A DNA stretch of 64,000 bases from Streptomyces endophytica. Lineage in GTDB: Bacteria > Actinomycetota > Actinomycetes > Streptomycetales > Streptomycetaceae. Every line of letters begins with the position of its first letter. Within the stretch, counting starts at the first letter, position 1. Under the pieces are notes generated by a model. The model searched no databases. It had not been told where the DNA came from and saw nothing but the letters and a program-made list of their open reading frames with translations. A program made the translations under genes and the position numbers. The DNA is taken from assembly GCF_026153355.1 (NCBI RefSeq), contig NZ_CP110636.1, positions 4,154,001-4,218,000 on the forward strand. Reading direction: 5' to 3'. This document shows positions 46,459 to 54,756 of this stretch, piece by piece.

Positions 46459-47123
46459 ACCGGGACGGCTCCCCGCCCGAACGCCACCCGGCCGTACCGC
46501 CCTTCCACGACCGCGGTCAGCCGCACGTCCGGACCGGTGGTGAGTTCCCCCGGCCACCGGACGCCGAGCGCCGCCCACGCGGCCCGGGCCGCCGCCGGGT
46601 CGGGATGCACCGCCCGCAGCGCCACCAGCGGCAGCACCGGCAGCCCGGCGGACGGATGCGGGGTGGCGCCCCAGTCCAGCAGGAACGGCGCCGACCCGTC
46701 GCCCGTCCCGGGCGGGGTCAGCTGCCAGGCGAGCCGGCCGCCGTCCGGCGTCCGCCGGGACATCGCCACCGCCGCGCCCGGGTCGTGGCCGCGCGCCCGC
46801 GCCGCGGCCACCCGGTCCGCGATCCCGGTGACCCGGACCGCCCAGGTGACCAGCCGCGGCCCGGTCAGCGCGTCGATGCCGAACCACCGCGGCCGGTCCG
46901 GCGCGGGCTGCTCCGGATCGGGCCCGATGATCTCCAGGTACGCCCCGCCGCCCAGCCCCAGCAGGTGGTTGCGGGTCCCGCGGCCCGGATGGCTGCCGCC
47001 CGGCACCGGCCGTACGCCGGTCAGCGCGGCCACCTCGGCGACGGTCGCCGACAGATCGGGGGTGGCGAAGACGAGGTGGTCGAGGACTGCCGGCGGCCCG
47101 TCCGCGCCGGACCCGGCGGTCAT
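46455..47123 (-). CDS. VOC/glyoxalase-like protein inside the cob operon
   Basis: A 222-residue member of the vicinal-oxygen-chelate family (glyoxalase-like domain type 3). Visible parts are LDHLVFATPDLSATVAEV near residue 13, NHLLGLGGGAYLEIIGPD near 50 and GRLAWQLTPPGTG near 115. The family binds a metal, but the reaction here is unknown. ATGA overlaps place it firmly between cobB and cobE in the translation chain, an unexpected partner for cobalamin synthesis. Confidence 0.85.
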   Translation of the reverse strand: MTAGSGADGPPAVLDHLVFATPDLSATVAEVAALTGVRPVPGGSHPGRGTRNHLLGLGGGAYLEIIGPDPEQPAPDRPRWFGIDALTGPRLVTWAVRVTGIADRVAAARARGHDPGAAVAMSRRTPDGGRLAWQLTPPGTGDGSAPFLLDWGATPHPSAGLPVLPLVALRAVHPDPAAARAAWAALGVRWPGELTTGPDVRLTAVVEGRYGRVAFGRGAVPV

Positions 47124-48505
47124 GGTGCGGCCGCCGGCACCTGCCGCGCCGCACCCGCCACCAGCCGCGCCGCCAGCGACGGTTCGGCCGCCCAGTGCAC
47201 ATGCAGGTACGAGGCGTGCACCCCGCCGGTCACGAAGCCTTCCACCCGCCGCTCCGGATGCGTCAGCCCCCAGGCCGGCCGGTCGCCCGCGCCCGGCTCC
47301 AGGACCGTGCGGTGGAACTCGTGGCCGCGCACCCGGGTCCCGGCCGCGGCGAGCGCGTTGTCCGCCAGCGCCACCGCCTCCCGGTAGCCCAGCGTGAGCC
47401 GTTCGGTCATCCGGGCCTCGGCGGGCAGCACCCCGCACATCGGCTTCCCGTCGATCGCCCGGGACAGGTACAGCAGCCCGGCGCACTCGGCCGACACCGG
47501 CGCCCCGGAGGCGGCCAGGCGGGCCACCGCGGCGCGCAGCGGCGCGTTCGCCGACAGGTCCGGCGCGTACACCTCCGGGAAGCCGCCGCCGATCACCAAA
47601 CCCCGCGTACCGGCCGGCAGTTGCTCGTCCCGCAGCGGATCGAACGGCACCACCTCGGCGCCCGCCGCGGTCAGCAGCTCGGCGTGCTCGGCGTACGCGA
47701 ACGTGAACGCGGCGCCGCCCGCGACGGCGATCACCGGCCGGTCCCCGGACGCGTCCGCCCGCACCTCCGCCGACGGGTCCCAGGGCGCGTCCGGCAGCTC
47801 CGGGACCGTCCGCGCCAGCGCCAGCAGCGCCGTCAGGTCGCAGCCCTCGCGGACCCGCGCGGCCAGCTCCCGCACCGATTCCAGGGCCTCGGCCCGGCGT
47901 TCGGCGACCGGCACCAGCCCCAGGTGCCGGGACGGCGTACCGGCCCGGCGGTCCCGCCGCAGCGCGCCCAGCACCGGCACGCCGGAGGACTCCATCGCCT
48001 CCCGCAGCAGCGCCTCGTGCCGGTCCGAACCGACCTTGTTGAGGATCACCCCGGCCAGCCGCACCTCCGGGTCCCACGACGCGAAGCCGTGCACCAGCGC
48101 GGCCACCGACCGGGACTGCGAGGAGGCGTCCACCACCAGCACCACCGGCGCCCGCAGCAGCTTCGCCACCTGAGCCGTCGACGACAGCTCGCCCATGCCG
48201 GACGCCCCGTCGAACAGCCCCATCACGCCCTCGACGACCGCCAGGTCCGCGCCCGCCGCACCGTGCAGGAACAGCGGCGCGATCCGGTCCGGACCGCACA
48301 GGTACGCGTCCAGGTTGCGGCCCGGGCGGCCGGTCGCCAGACAGTGGTAGCCCGGATCGATGTAGTCCGGACCCACCTTGTGCGGCGAGACCGCGAGCCC
48401 CGCCTCGGCGAACGCCGCCATCAGGCCCGTGGCCACGGTGGTCTTCCCCGCGCCGGACGACGGTGCGGCGATCACCAGCCGGGGAATCCTGCCCCCGCCG
48501 CTCAT
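47120..48505 (-). CDS. cobB: cobyrinate a,c-diamide synthase
   Basis: A 461-residue ATP-dependent amidotransferase that amidates the a and c side chains of cobyrinate with glutamine nitrogen. The N-terminal ATP-binding domain starts PRLVIAAPSSGAGKTTVATG, then PHKVGPDYIDPGYH. The C-terminal glutaminase domain has the nucleophile Cys in PVSAECAGLLYLS near residue 335 and GHEFHRT near 420. ATG at 48505. It is coupled to the VOC gene by ATGA. Confidence 0.95.
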   Translation of the reverse strand: MSGGGRIPRLVIAAPSSGAGKTTVATGLMAAFAEAGLAVSPHKVGPDYIDPGYHCLATGRPGRNLDAYLCGPDRIAPLFLHGAAGADLAVVEGVMGLFDGASGMGELSSTAQVAKLLRAPVVLVVDASSQSRSVAALVHGFASWDPEVRLAGVILNKVGSDRHEALLREAMESSGVPVLGALRRDRRAGTPSRHLGLVPVAERRAEALESVRELAARVREGCDLTALLALARTVPELPDAPWDPSAEVRADASGDRPVIAVAGGAAFTFAYAEHAELLTAAGAEVVPFDPLRDEQLPAGTRGLVIGGGFPEVYAPDLSANAPLRAAVARLAASGAPVSAECAGLLYLSRAIDGKPMCGVLPAEARMTERLTLGYREAVALADNALAAAGTRVRGHEFHRTVLEPGAGDRPAWGLTHPERRVEGFVTGGVHASYLHVHWAAEPSLAARLVAGAARQVPAAAP

Positions 48506-48521
48506 GCTGCGCCCACCCCGC

Positions 48522-49121
48522 TCACCACTCGATGCCCCGCTGGCCCTTCTGGCCCGCGTCCATCGGGTGCTTCACCTTCGTCATGTCGGTGACCAGGTCG
48601 GCCACGTCGCACAGCGCCTGCGGGGCGTTCCGGCCGGTGATCACCACGTGCTGGGTGCCGGGCCGGTCGCGCAGCACCGAGACCACCTCGTCGGTGTCCA
48701 CCCAGCCCCAGTGCAGCGGGTAGGCGAACTCGTCGAGGACGTACAGCCGGTAGGTCTCCGCGGCGAGGTCCCGCTTGACCTGCTCCCAGCCCTCGCGGGC
48801 CGCCTCCTCGTTGCTGAACTGCGAGTCGCGCTGCACCCACGACCAGCCCTCGCCCATCTTGTGCCAGGCGACCGTGCCGCCCTCACCGGAGTCACCGAGC
48901 ACCCGCAGCGCCCGCTCCTCGCCGACCTTCCACTTCGCCGACTTCACGAACTGGAACACCCCGACCGGCCAGCCCTGGTTCCAGGCCCGCATCGCCAGCC
49001 CGAAGGCGGCGGTCGACTTGCCCTTGCCCAGACCCGTGTGGACCAGCACCAGCGGTCGGTTGCGGCGCTGGCGGGTGGTGAGCCCGTCGTTCGGTACGAC
49101 GGACGGTTGTCCCTGCGGCAT
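48522..49121 (-). CDS. cobO: cob(I)yrinic acid a,c-diamide adenosyltransferase
   Basis: A 199-residue CobO/BtuR enzyme that attaches the adenosyl group to the corrinoid cobalt. The P-loop is VHTGLGKGKSTAAFG near residue 27, and the conserved segments YRLYVLDEFAYPLHWGW and HVVITGRNAP follow. The ATG at 49121 overlaps the chelatase stop (TAATG). A 16-bp gap separates it from cobB. Confidence 0.97.
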   Translation of the reverse strand: MPQGQPSVVPNDGLTTRQRRNRPLVLVHTGLGKGKSTAAFGLAMRAWNQGWPVGVFQFVKSAKWKVGEERALRVLGDSGEGGTVAWHKMGEGWSWVQRDSQFSNEEAAREGWEQVKRDLAAETYRLYVLDEFAYPLHWGWVDTDEVVSVLRDRPGTQHVVITGRNAPQALCDVADLVTDMTKVKHPMDAGQKGQRGIEW

Positions 49122-51265
49122 TACGCGGCCTTCCTGTTGCCGTGAACGGTCCTTGTGCCCTGAACGGTCCGTACCAGCGCGGAGACGCTGTCCGCGCGCA
49201 GTGCGTCGAGGGTGACGGCGGGGCCCCCGAGGTCCCGGGCCAGCTCGCCGGCCAGGCCCAGCCGTACCGGCCCGGCCTCGCAGTCCACGACGACCGAGGC
49301 GGTGCCGTCGGCGGCCAGCAGCCGCGCCGCCCGGGAGGCCCGCACCCGCGGCTCGGGGCCGCCGGTGGCCCGCCCGTCGGTGACGACGACCAGCAGCGGG
49401 CGGCGCGCGGGGTCCCGCATCCGCTCCACCCGCAGCACGCCGTGCGCCGCGAGCAGCCCCTCGGACAGCGGGGTGCGGCCGCCGGTGGGCAGCGACGCGA
49501 GCCGCGCCGCACCGGCCTCGACCGACGACGTCGGGGGCAGCGCGACCTCCGCGCCGGCGCCCCGGAACGTGATCATGCCGATCTTGTCGCGCCGCTGGTA
49601 GGCGTCGAGCAGCAGCGAGAGCACCGCGCCCTTGACCGCGCTCATCCGCTTGCGCGCCGCCATCGAGCCGGAGGCGTCCACGACGAACAGGACCAGATTG
49701 CCCTCCCGCCCCTCGCGCACCGCCTCGCGCAGATCGTCCCGGCGCAGCAGCAGACCGGTGCCGTGCCGCCCGCGCGCCTTCTGATGGGGCGCCGCGGCCT
49801 GCACGGTGGCCGCCAGATGCAGCTTGCCCAGAGTGCCCTGGGGGCGGCGGGCACCGGTCGTCCGGCCGTGTGCGGTACGGGCCCGGGAGCGGCGCCCGTC
49901 GGCGCCCTCGCCCAGCCCCGGCACGTCCAGCCGCCGGGCCTTGAACGGCTCGTCGGCCGCCACCGCCGGCTTCTCCGCGGCCGCACCGCCCGGCGCCTGC
50001 GGCCGGGCCCCGGCCTCGTCCCCGGACGGCGCGGGCTCGGGCGCCTGCGGGGTCTCCTGCTCACGCTGGTGCGGCAGTTCGGACCCCGGCGACTCCTGGG
50101 AACCGTCCTGCTGGGAACCGCCCTCCTGCGGGCCGTCCGCCTGCGGCGGCAGCCCGCCGCCCGGGCCGCCCCCGTCGGGACCCCCGTCCGGACCGTCCGG
50201 CTCCGGATCGTCCCCGCCGTCCGCCGGGTCGTCCTGTCCGGCGAACTCCTCCAGCGTCCGGTCGAGCTTGTCCTCGTCGAGGCCCGGGGCGTCGAACGGG
50301 TTGCGGCGCCGGCGGTGCGGCAGGGCCAGCAGCGCCGCCTGCCGCACGTCCTCCTCCCGGACCTCCGTCCGCCCCGCCCACGCGGCCAGCGCGGTGGCGG
50401 TCCGCGCCATCACGATGTCCGCGCGCATCCCGTCCACCTCGAACGCGGCACAGGTCGCCGCGATCTGCCGCAGCGCCGCGTCGCCCAGCACCACCTCCGG
50501 CAGCAACTCCCGTGCCGCGGCGATCCGTTCCCGCAGCGCCGCCTCCTCGGCCGCCCAGCGCGCCGCGAACCCGGCCGGATCGGCGTCGTACGCGAGCCGC
50601 CGCCGGACCACCGCCACCCGCTGCTCCGGCTCCCGGGAGGCCGCGACCTGGACCGTCAGCCCGAACCGGTCCAGCAACTGCGGCCGCAGCTCGCCCTCTT
50701 CGGGGTTCATGGTCCCGACGAGCAGGAAACGGGAGGCGTGCCGGACGGAGACGCCCTCACGCTCCACGTAGGAGGCGCCCATCGCGGCGGCGTCCAGCAG
50801 GAGGTCGACCAGGTGGTCGTGGAGCAGGTTCACCTCGTCCACGTACAGGATGCCGCGGTGCGCGTCCGCCAGCAGACCCGGCTCGAAGGCCTTCACGCCC
50901 TCCGACAGGGCCCGTTCGATGTCCAGGGCGCCCACCAGGCGGTCCTCGGAGGCGCCGACCGGGAGCTCCACCATCCGCGTCGGACGGCTCTCGGCGGCAC
51001 CGGACCCGTGCGGCCCGTCCGGGCAGCCCGGGTCGGGCGCGGCGGGGTCGCAGCCGAAGCGGCAGCCGGCCACCACGTCGACGGACGGCATCAGCGCCGA
51101 CAGGGCGCGTACCGCGGTGGACTTCGCGGTGCCCTTCTCGCCGCGGACCAGCACCCCGCCGACCGCCGGGCTCACCGCGTTCAGCAGCAGCGCCAGCCGC
51201 AGGTCGTCCATCCCGACGACCGCGGTGAAGGGGTACTGCGGGGTGGTGTTGTGCGCGTTCGTCAT
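49121..51265 (-). CDS. ChlI-ChlD fusion, putative cobaltochelatase/Mg-chelatase subunit
   Basis: A 714-residue AAA+/VWA protein. The AAA+ half has Walker A RGEKGTAKSTAVRAL near residue 42 and Walker B GILYVDEVNLLHDHLVD near 137. An acidic/Pro-rich linker covers about 340-440. The VWA half has MIDAS DASGS in LVLFVVDASGSMAARKRM near 540. In cobalamin-making actinobacteria such fused subunits are thought to drive CobN-type cobalt insertion. No cobN is in this window. It is joined to cobO by TAATG and to a 20-codon ORF by ATGA. Confidence 0.9.
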   Translation of the reverse strand: MTNAHNTTPQYPFTAVVGMDDLRLALLLNAVSPAVGGVLVRGEKGTAKSTAVRALSALMPSVDVVAGCRFGCDPAAPDPGCPDGPHGSGAAESRPTRMVELPVGASEDRLVGALDIERALSEGVKAFEPGLLADAHRGILYVDEVNLLHDHLVDLLLDAAAMGASYVEREGVSVRHASRFLLVGTMNPEEGELRPQLLDRFGLTVQVAASREPEQRVAVVRRRLAYDADPAGFAARWAAEEAALRERIAAARELLPEVVLGDAALRQIAATCAAFEVDGMRADIVMARTATALAAWAGRTEVREEDVRQAALLALPHRRRRNPFDAPGLDEDKLDRTLEEFAGQDDPADGGDDPEPDGPDGGPDGGGPGGGLPPQADGPQEGGSQQDGSQESPGSELPHQREQETPQAPEPAPSGDEAGARPQAPGGAAAEKPAVAADEPFKARRLDVPGLGEGADGRRSRARTAHGRTTGARRPQGTLGKLHLAATVQAAAPHQKARGRHGTGLLLRRDDLREAVREGREGNLVLFVVDASGSMAARKRMSAVKGAVLSLLLDAYQRRDKIGMITFRGAGAEVALPPTSSVEAGAARLASLPTGGRTPLSEGLLAAHGVLRVERMRDPARRPLLVVVTDGRATGGPEPRVRASRAARLLAADGTASVVVDCEAGPVRLGLAGELARDLGGPAVTLDALRADSVSALVRTVQGTRTVHGNRKAA

Positions 51266-51324
51266 GCGGTGTCGTCCTCCACGTCGCCGGCCGGCCCGGA
51301 TCCCGTCCCTTGCGTACCCGTCAT
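51262..51324 (-). CDS. 20-residue mini-ORF linking cobQ and the chelatase gene
   Basis: The start ATG overlaps the cobQ stop (ATGA at 51321-51324) and the stop overlaps the chelatase start (ATGA at 51262-51265), so ribosomes could pass through all three reading frames without dissociating. The peptide is MTGTQGTGSGPAGDVEDDTA and has no recognisable domain. It may serve only to couple translation. It could also be a remnant of a longer N-terminus. Confidence 0.45.
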   Translation of the reverse strand: MTGTQGTGSGPAGDVEDDTA

Positions 51325-52858
51325 GGCGCCCCCGGAGGCACGAACGGCAGCCCCTCCGGCACCCCCTTCTCGATCAGCCGCAGCAGCGCCCGGGTGTCCG
51401 CGTGCTCCTCGATCAGATCGCCCAGCCGGTCCAGCTGCTCCTCGCGCAGCGCGCCGAAGCGGGTGTCCGGGGCCGGGACGAACGCCCGCCCGGCGTCCGC
51501 GGCCACCCGCCGCAGGAAGGCCCGGCGGAAGGCGTCGCTCTCCAGCGAGCCGTGCCAGTGCGTGCCCCATACGGAACCCACCCGGCACCCGTCCAGGAAC
51601 TCTTCCTCCCCCCCGTCACTTCGGCCACACCGTGGTGGATCTCGTAGCCCTCCACCGGCTCGCCGAGCGCCCGGCCCACCGGCCGGGCGAGCGTCTTCTC
51701 CGCCGCGAAGCGGACCCGTACGGGCAGCAGTCCGAGGCCCTCGACCGCGCCCGCCCTCGACTCGACCTCGTCGTCGATGTGCTCGCCGAGCATCTGGAAG
51801 CCGCCGCAGATGCCCAGCACCGGACGGCCCTCGGCGGCCCGCCGGGCGACCGCGTCCGCCAGCCCGCGCTCGCGCAGCCACCCGAGGGCGCGGACCGTGC
51901 CGCGGGTGCCCGGCAGCACGACCAGGTCCGCGTCGGCCAGTTCCTCCGGCCGGTCCACGAACCGCACCACCACGCCCGGTTCGGCCGCCAGCGCGTCCAC
52001 GTCGGTGAAGTTCGACATCAGCGGGACGGCGCAGACCGCCACCCGCAGCACGTCCGCGCCGTGCGGCGGGGCCACCACGCTCTCCCGCACCGCGCCGCGC
52101 ATCGACACCCGGAGGCCGTCCTCCTCGTCGATGCCGAGGCCGTGCGCGTACGGCAGCACGCCCAGCGTCGGCCGCCCGGTCAGCCGCTCCAGCATGTCCA
52201 GGCCGGGCTCCAGCAGCGTCACATCGCCCCGGAACTTGTTGACGAGGTACCCGGCGACCAGCGCCTGGTCCTCCTTCGACAGCAGCGCCGTGGTGCCGAA
52301 GAACGACGCGAAGACGCCGCCGCGGTCGATGTCGCCGACCACCACGACCGGTATCCGGGCGGCCCGGGCGATGCCCATGTTCACGATGTCGGTGCGGCGC
52401 AGATTGATCTCGGCGGGGCTGCCCGCGCCCTCACAGATGACGGCGTCGTGCGTGCGCCGCAGCTCCGTGAGGCAGTCGGTGACCGTCCCCAGCAACTGCT
52501 CCTGCCTGCCCGCGTGGTAGCCGCGCGCGCTCAGCTCACCCACCGGCTTGCCCAGCAGCACCACCTGGCTGGTGCGGTCGCCGCCCGGCTTGAGCAGGAC
52601 GGGGTTCATCAGCGCGGTCGGTTCGACCCGGGCGGCGGCGGCCTGCATCGCCTGCGCCCGGCCGATCTCCGCGCCCTCGCGGGTGACGAACGAATTGAGC
52701 GACATGTTCTGCGCCTTGAAGGGCGCCACCTTCACGCCCTGCCGGACCAGCCAGCGGCAGATCCCCGCCGTCACCACGCTCTTGCCCGCGTCGGACGTCG
52801 TACCGGCCACCAGCAGCCCGCCGCCGAGCCCCCCGGCCGCCCCGTATTGCCCGTTCAC
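51321..52858 (-). CDS. cobQ: cobyric acid synthase, one-base frameshift
   Basis: An ATP-dependent amidotransferase of about 512 residues that adds four amide groups to adenosyl-cobyrinate diamide. The N-terminal LLVAGTTSDAGKSVVTAG and PFKAQNMSLNSFVT are intact, and the glutaminase Cys is in PVLGICGGFQMLGE near residue 335. The frame breaks at a C7 run (51608-51614); eight bases restore EVTGGEEEFLDGCRVGSVWGTHWHG with the catalytic His. The GTG at 52858 overlaps the cbiB stop. Confidence 0.92.
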
Positions 52859-53840
52859 CGGCGTTTCCTCCCGCTCGTGCCCCTGCCGCCCGCGACCCCG
52901 TGCCGCACCGCGCCCACCGCCAGCCGTCCCGCCACCGTCGCGACCAGCGCCAGCGCGCTCACCCGCCGCGACAGCCGCACCGCCCGCTCGATGTCCGCCA
53001 CCGCGGGCGGCCGCCCCGTGCCGTTCAGCACCGGACGGTGCTCCACCCGCCCGCCGTACGCCAGCGTGCCGCCCAGCCGCACGCCCAGCGCGCCCGCGAA
53101 CGACGCCTCCACCGGACCGCGTTGGGGCTCGGGTGCGCCCCGCCGTCCGCCCGCCAGGCCGCGAGCGCACCGCGCCGGTCGGGGCCCGCGAGCACGGTCA
53201 GCGCGGCGGTCAGCCGGGAGCCGGGCCAGCCGGCGACGTCGTCGAGCCGGGCCGCGGCCCAGCCGAACCGCCGGTAGCGCGGGGACTTGTGACCCACCAT
53301 CGCGTCCAGGGTGTTCACCGCCCGGAACGCCACCAGACCGGGCACCCCGCCGAACGCGCCCCACACCAGTGCGCCCACCACCGCGTCCGAGGTGTTCTCG
53401 GCCACCGACTCCACCACCGCGCGGGCCATCTGCGGCCCGTCCAGCGCCTGGGGATCGCGGCCGCACAGATGCGGCAGCCGCTCCCGCGCCACGTCCAGAT
53501 CGCCCGCCTCCAGCGCGCCGCCGACGGCCCGCGCCTCCCGGCCCAGCGAAGTGCCCCCCAGCACCGCCCAGACGGCGGCCGCGGTCAGCGCCACCCGGGC
53601 GCCGCGGCGGTGCCGTACGGCCCGCTCCAGCAGCGCCGCGCCGGCCGCCGCACCGCCCGCGCACAGCAGGGCGTGGGCCGCGCCGTGACCCCGGTGGTCG
53701 CGCCACAGCCGGCGCTCGACGGCGGTGGCGGCCCGGCCGAACGCGGCCACCGGATGACCACGCCGCGGGTCCGCCGCGATCAGGTCGCCGAGGAAGCCGA
53801 GGGCCGCGCCGCACGCATATCCCGCGTGTTCGCCGCGCAT
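52855..53840 (-). CDS. cbiB: adenosylcobinamide-phosphate synthase (CbiB/CobD), one-base frameshift
   Basis: A membrane enzyme of about 328 residues that joins cobyric acid to the aminopropanol arm. Visible are LGFLGDLIAADPRRGHPVAAFG near residue 13, AVVESVAENTSDAVVGALVW near 140 and NTLDAMVGHKSPRYRRFG near 170. The frame breaks at 53117-53118, where one C is missing (NAGPVEASFAGALGVRLGG resumes after it). It is the first enzyme gene after the riboswitch. The ATG at 53840 lies 4 nt after the stop of a 23-codon leader ORF and has no ribosome-binding site of its own. Confidence 0.9.
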
Positions 53841-53844
53841 CGGA

Positions 53845-53916
53845 TCAGGCCGCCGTCAGTCCTCGAAGGGGCCCTGCGGCAGCGGGCAGTGGGGATCGGG
53901 GCGGGCGGCCGGGCAT
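53845..53916 (-). CDS. 23-codon leader ORF between riboswitch and cbiB
   Basis: ATG at 53916 follows a GAGG site about 10 nt upstream. The peptide (MPGRPPRSPLPAAAGPLRG...) ends 4 nt before the cbiB ATG. Its position suits riboswitch-controlled initiation followed by translational coupling into cbiB. A second frame reading PDPHCPLPQGPFED over the same bases has no start codon that I can support. Confidence 0.4.
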   Translation of the reverse strand: MPGRPPRSPLPAAAGPLRGLTAA

Positions 53917-53949
53917 GGCGGTATGTCCTCACTCAGGGTCCTCGCCCTG

Positions 53950-54150
53950 GCTCGACGTGACGGCGACCAGAGTCTCCTGGCTCCCGGATCGGCGTGACCC
54001 CCGGCCTTCCCGCCCGTACGTCCGTACGGACCGTGGCCCTCGTCGGAGGAACGCTCCCCGGTGACAGTGGCGGGACCGCGCCGGATTCTCACCGGACTTC
54101 CTCATCTGTCGCCGATTGGCCCCGGCAGTCCACCACGGTCCGCGAAGGCC
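53950..54150 (-). promoter_or_regulatory. cobalamin riboswitch
   Basis: Read on the minus strand, the aptamer core GAAGTCCGGTGAGAATCCGG (complement of about 54081-54100) is followed by GCGGTCCCGCCACTGTCACC and then the B12 box AGCCAGGAGACTCTGG at about 53965-53983. These are the hallmark elements of cobalamin riboswitches. A CAGGG/CCCTG hairpin at 53934-53949 comes just after the B12 box and before the leader-ORF ribosome-binding site. Adenosylcobalamin binding should shut off the cob operon. The exact outer boundaries are estimates. Confidence 0.92.
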
Positions 54151-54191
54151 CGTCAACTCGCCCTTGACCTGCGACGCTGCCCCGTGGCAGG

Positions 54192-54213
54192 CCCTGTGGC
54201 GCACGCCACAGGG
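54192..54213. repeat. perfect 9-bp inverted repeat upstream of the EACC1 operon
   Basis: CCCTGTGGC, GCAC, GCCACAGGG. It lies about 22 nt before a TTGCCC -35-like box (54235-54240) that is followed, after 18 nt, by CACTAT (54259-54264). It may be an operator for the caspase operon, or lie in the promoter of the divergent cob operon. Confidence 0.45.
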
Positions 54214-54307
54214 TGCTGGTGGCGTCACGGACGGTTGCCCTGGTCCCTGATCCCACGTCACTATCTGGTGCACGGCGGCGAAGGGGCCGCCGGAAGGGGG
54301 CTGGGGG

Positions 54308-54751
54308 ATGCCGGAGCACGCCGACCATCATGAGGACCGTCAGGAGATCCGCCTCAGGGTCACCGGGACGGACAATCCGCAGCAGGACCTCGACGACCTC
54401 CGGGCCTGGCTGGAGCGCGAACCCTGGCTGAGCCGCCGGGACCACACCTGGGAACTCCGGCCACAGCCCACCCCCACCGCGGACAACGCGGCCAACGCGG
54501 ACGACGGGGACGAACCGGGCCCCGCCGACATGGCCGTGGGCGTGGACGACCTGATCCTGGTCATCGTCGGCGCGATCGTCACCGAGGTCACCAAGGGGAT
54601 GAGCATCGCCGTGCGGGAATGGCTGCGCCGCCGCAAGGAGGAGCGCGCCGCCGGCGAGCGACCCGCCGTCGAGGTCATCGGCGACGGCGGCCCCGGACGC
54701 CCGGATCCCGGCAACCCGGCGCACGAGAGCGGCAGCACCGGCGAGGACTGA
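54308..54751 (+). CDS. EACC1-type effector-associated constant component
   Basis: A 147-residue protein that I recognise as the effector-associated constant component (EACC1) of bacterial conflict systems. A beta-alpha N-terminus is visible (EIRLRVTG near residue 13, then DLDDLRAWLEREPWLS). A hydrophobic segment at residues 79-97 (VDDLILVIVGAIVTEVTKG) could enter a membrane or pack as a helix, and a basic stretch follows (REWLRRRKEERA). Known EACC1 proteins accompany a variable effector such as a caspase or trypsin, and the next gene fits that role. It has a G-rich ribosome-binding region and is separated from the caspase by 5 bp. Confidence 0.75.
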   Translation: MPEHADHHEDRQEIRLRVTGTDNPQQDLDDLRAWLEREPWLSRRDHTWELRPQPTPTADNAANADDGDEPGPADMAVGVDDLILVIVGAIVTEVTKGMSIAVREWLRRRKEERAAGERPAVEVIGDGGPGRPDPGNPAHESGSTGED

Positions 54752-54756
54752 GCCGG

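Noticed and set aside
49142..54064. A 1640-codon open frame on the plus strand
   Set aside because: It is antisense to the whole cobalamin operon and arises from strong GC third-position bias. The minus strand holds recognisable enzymes throughout.
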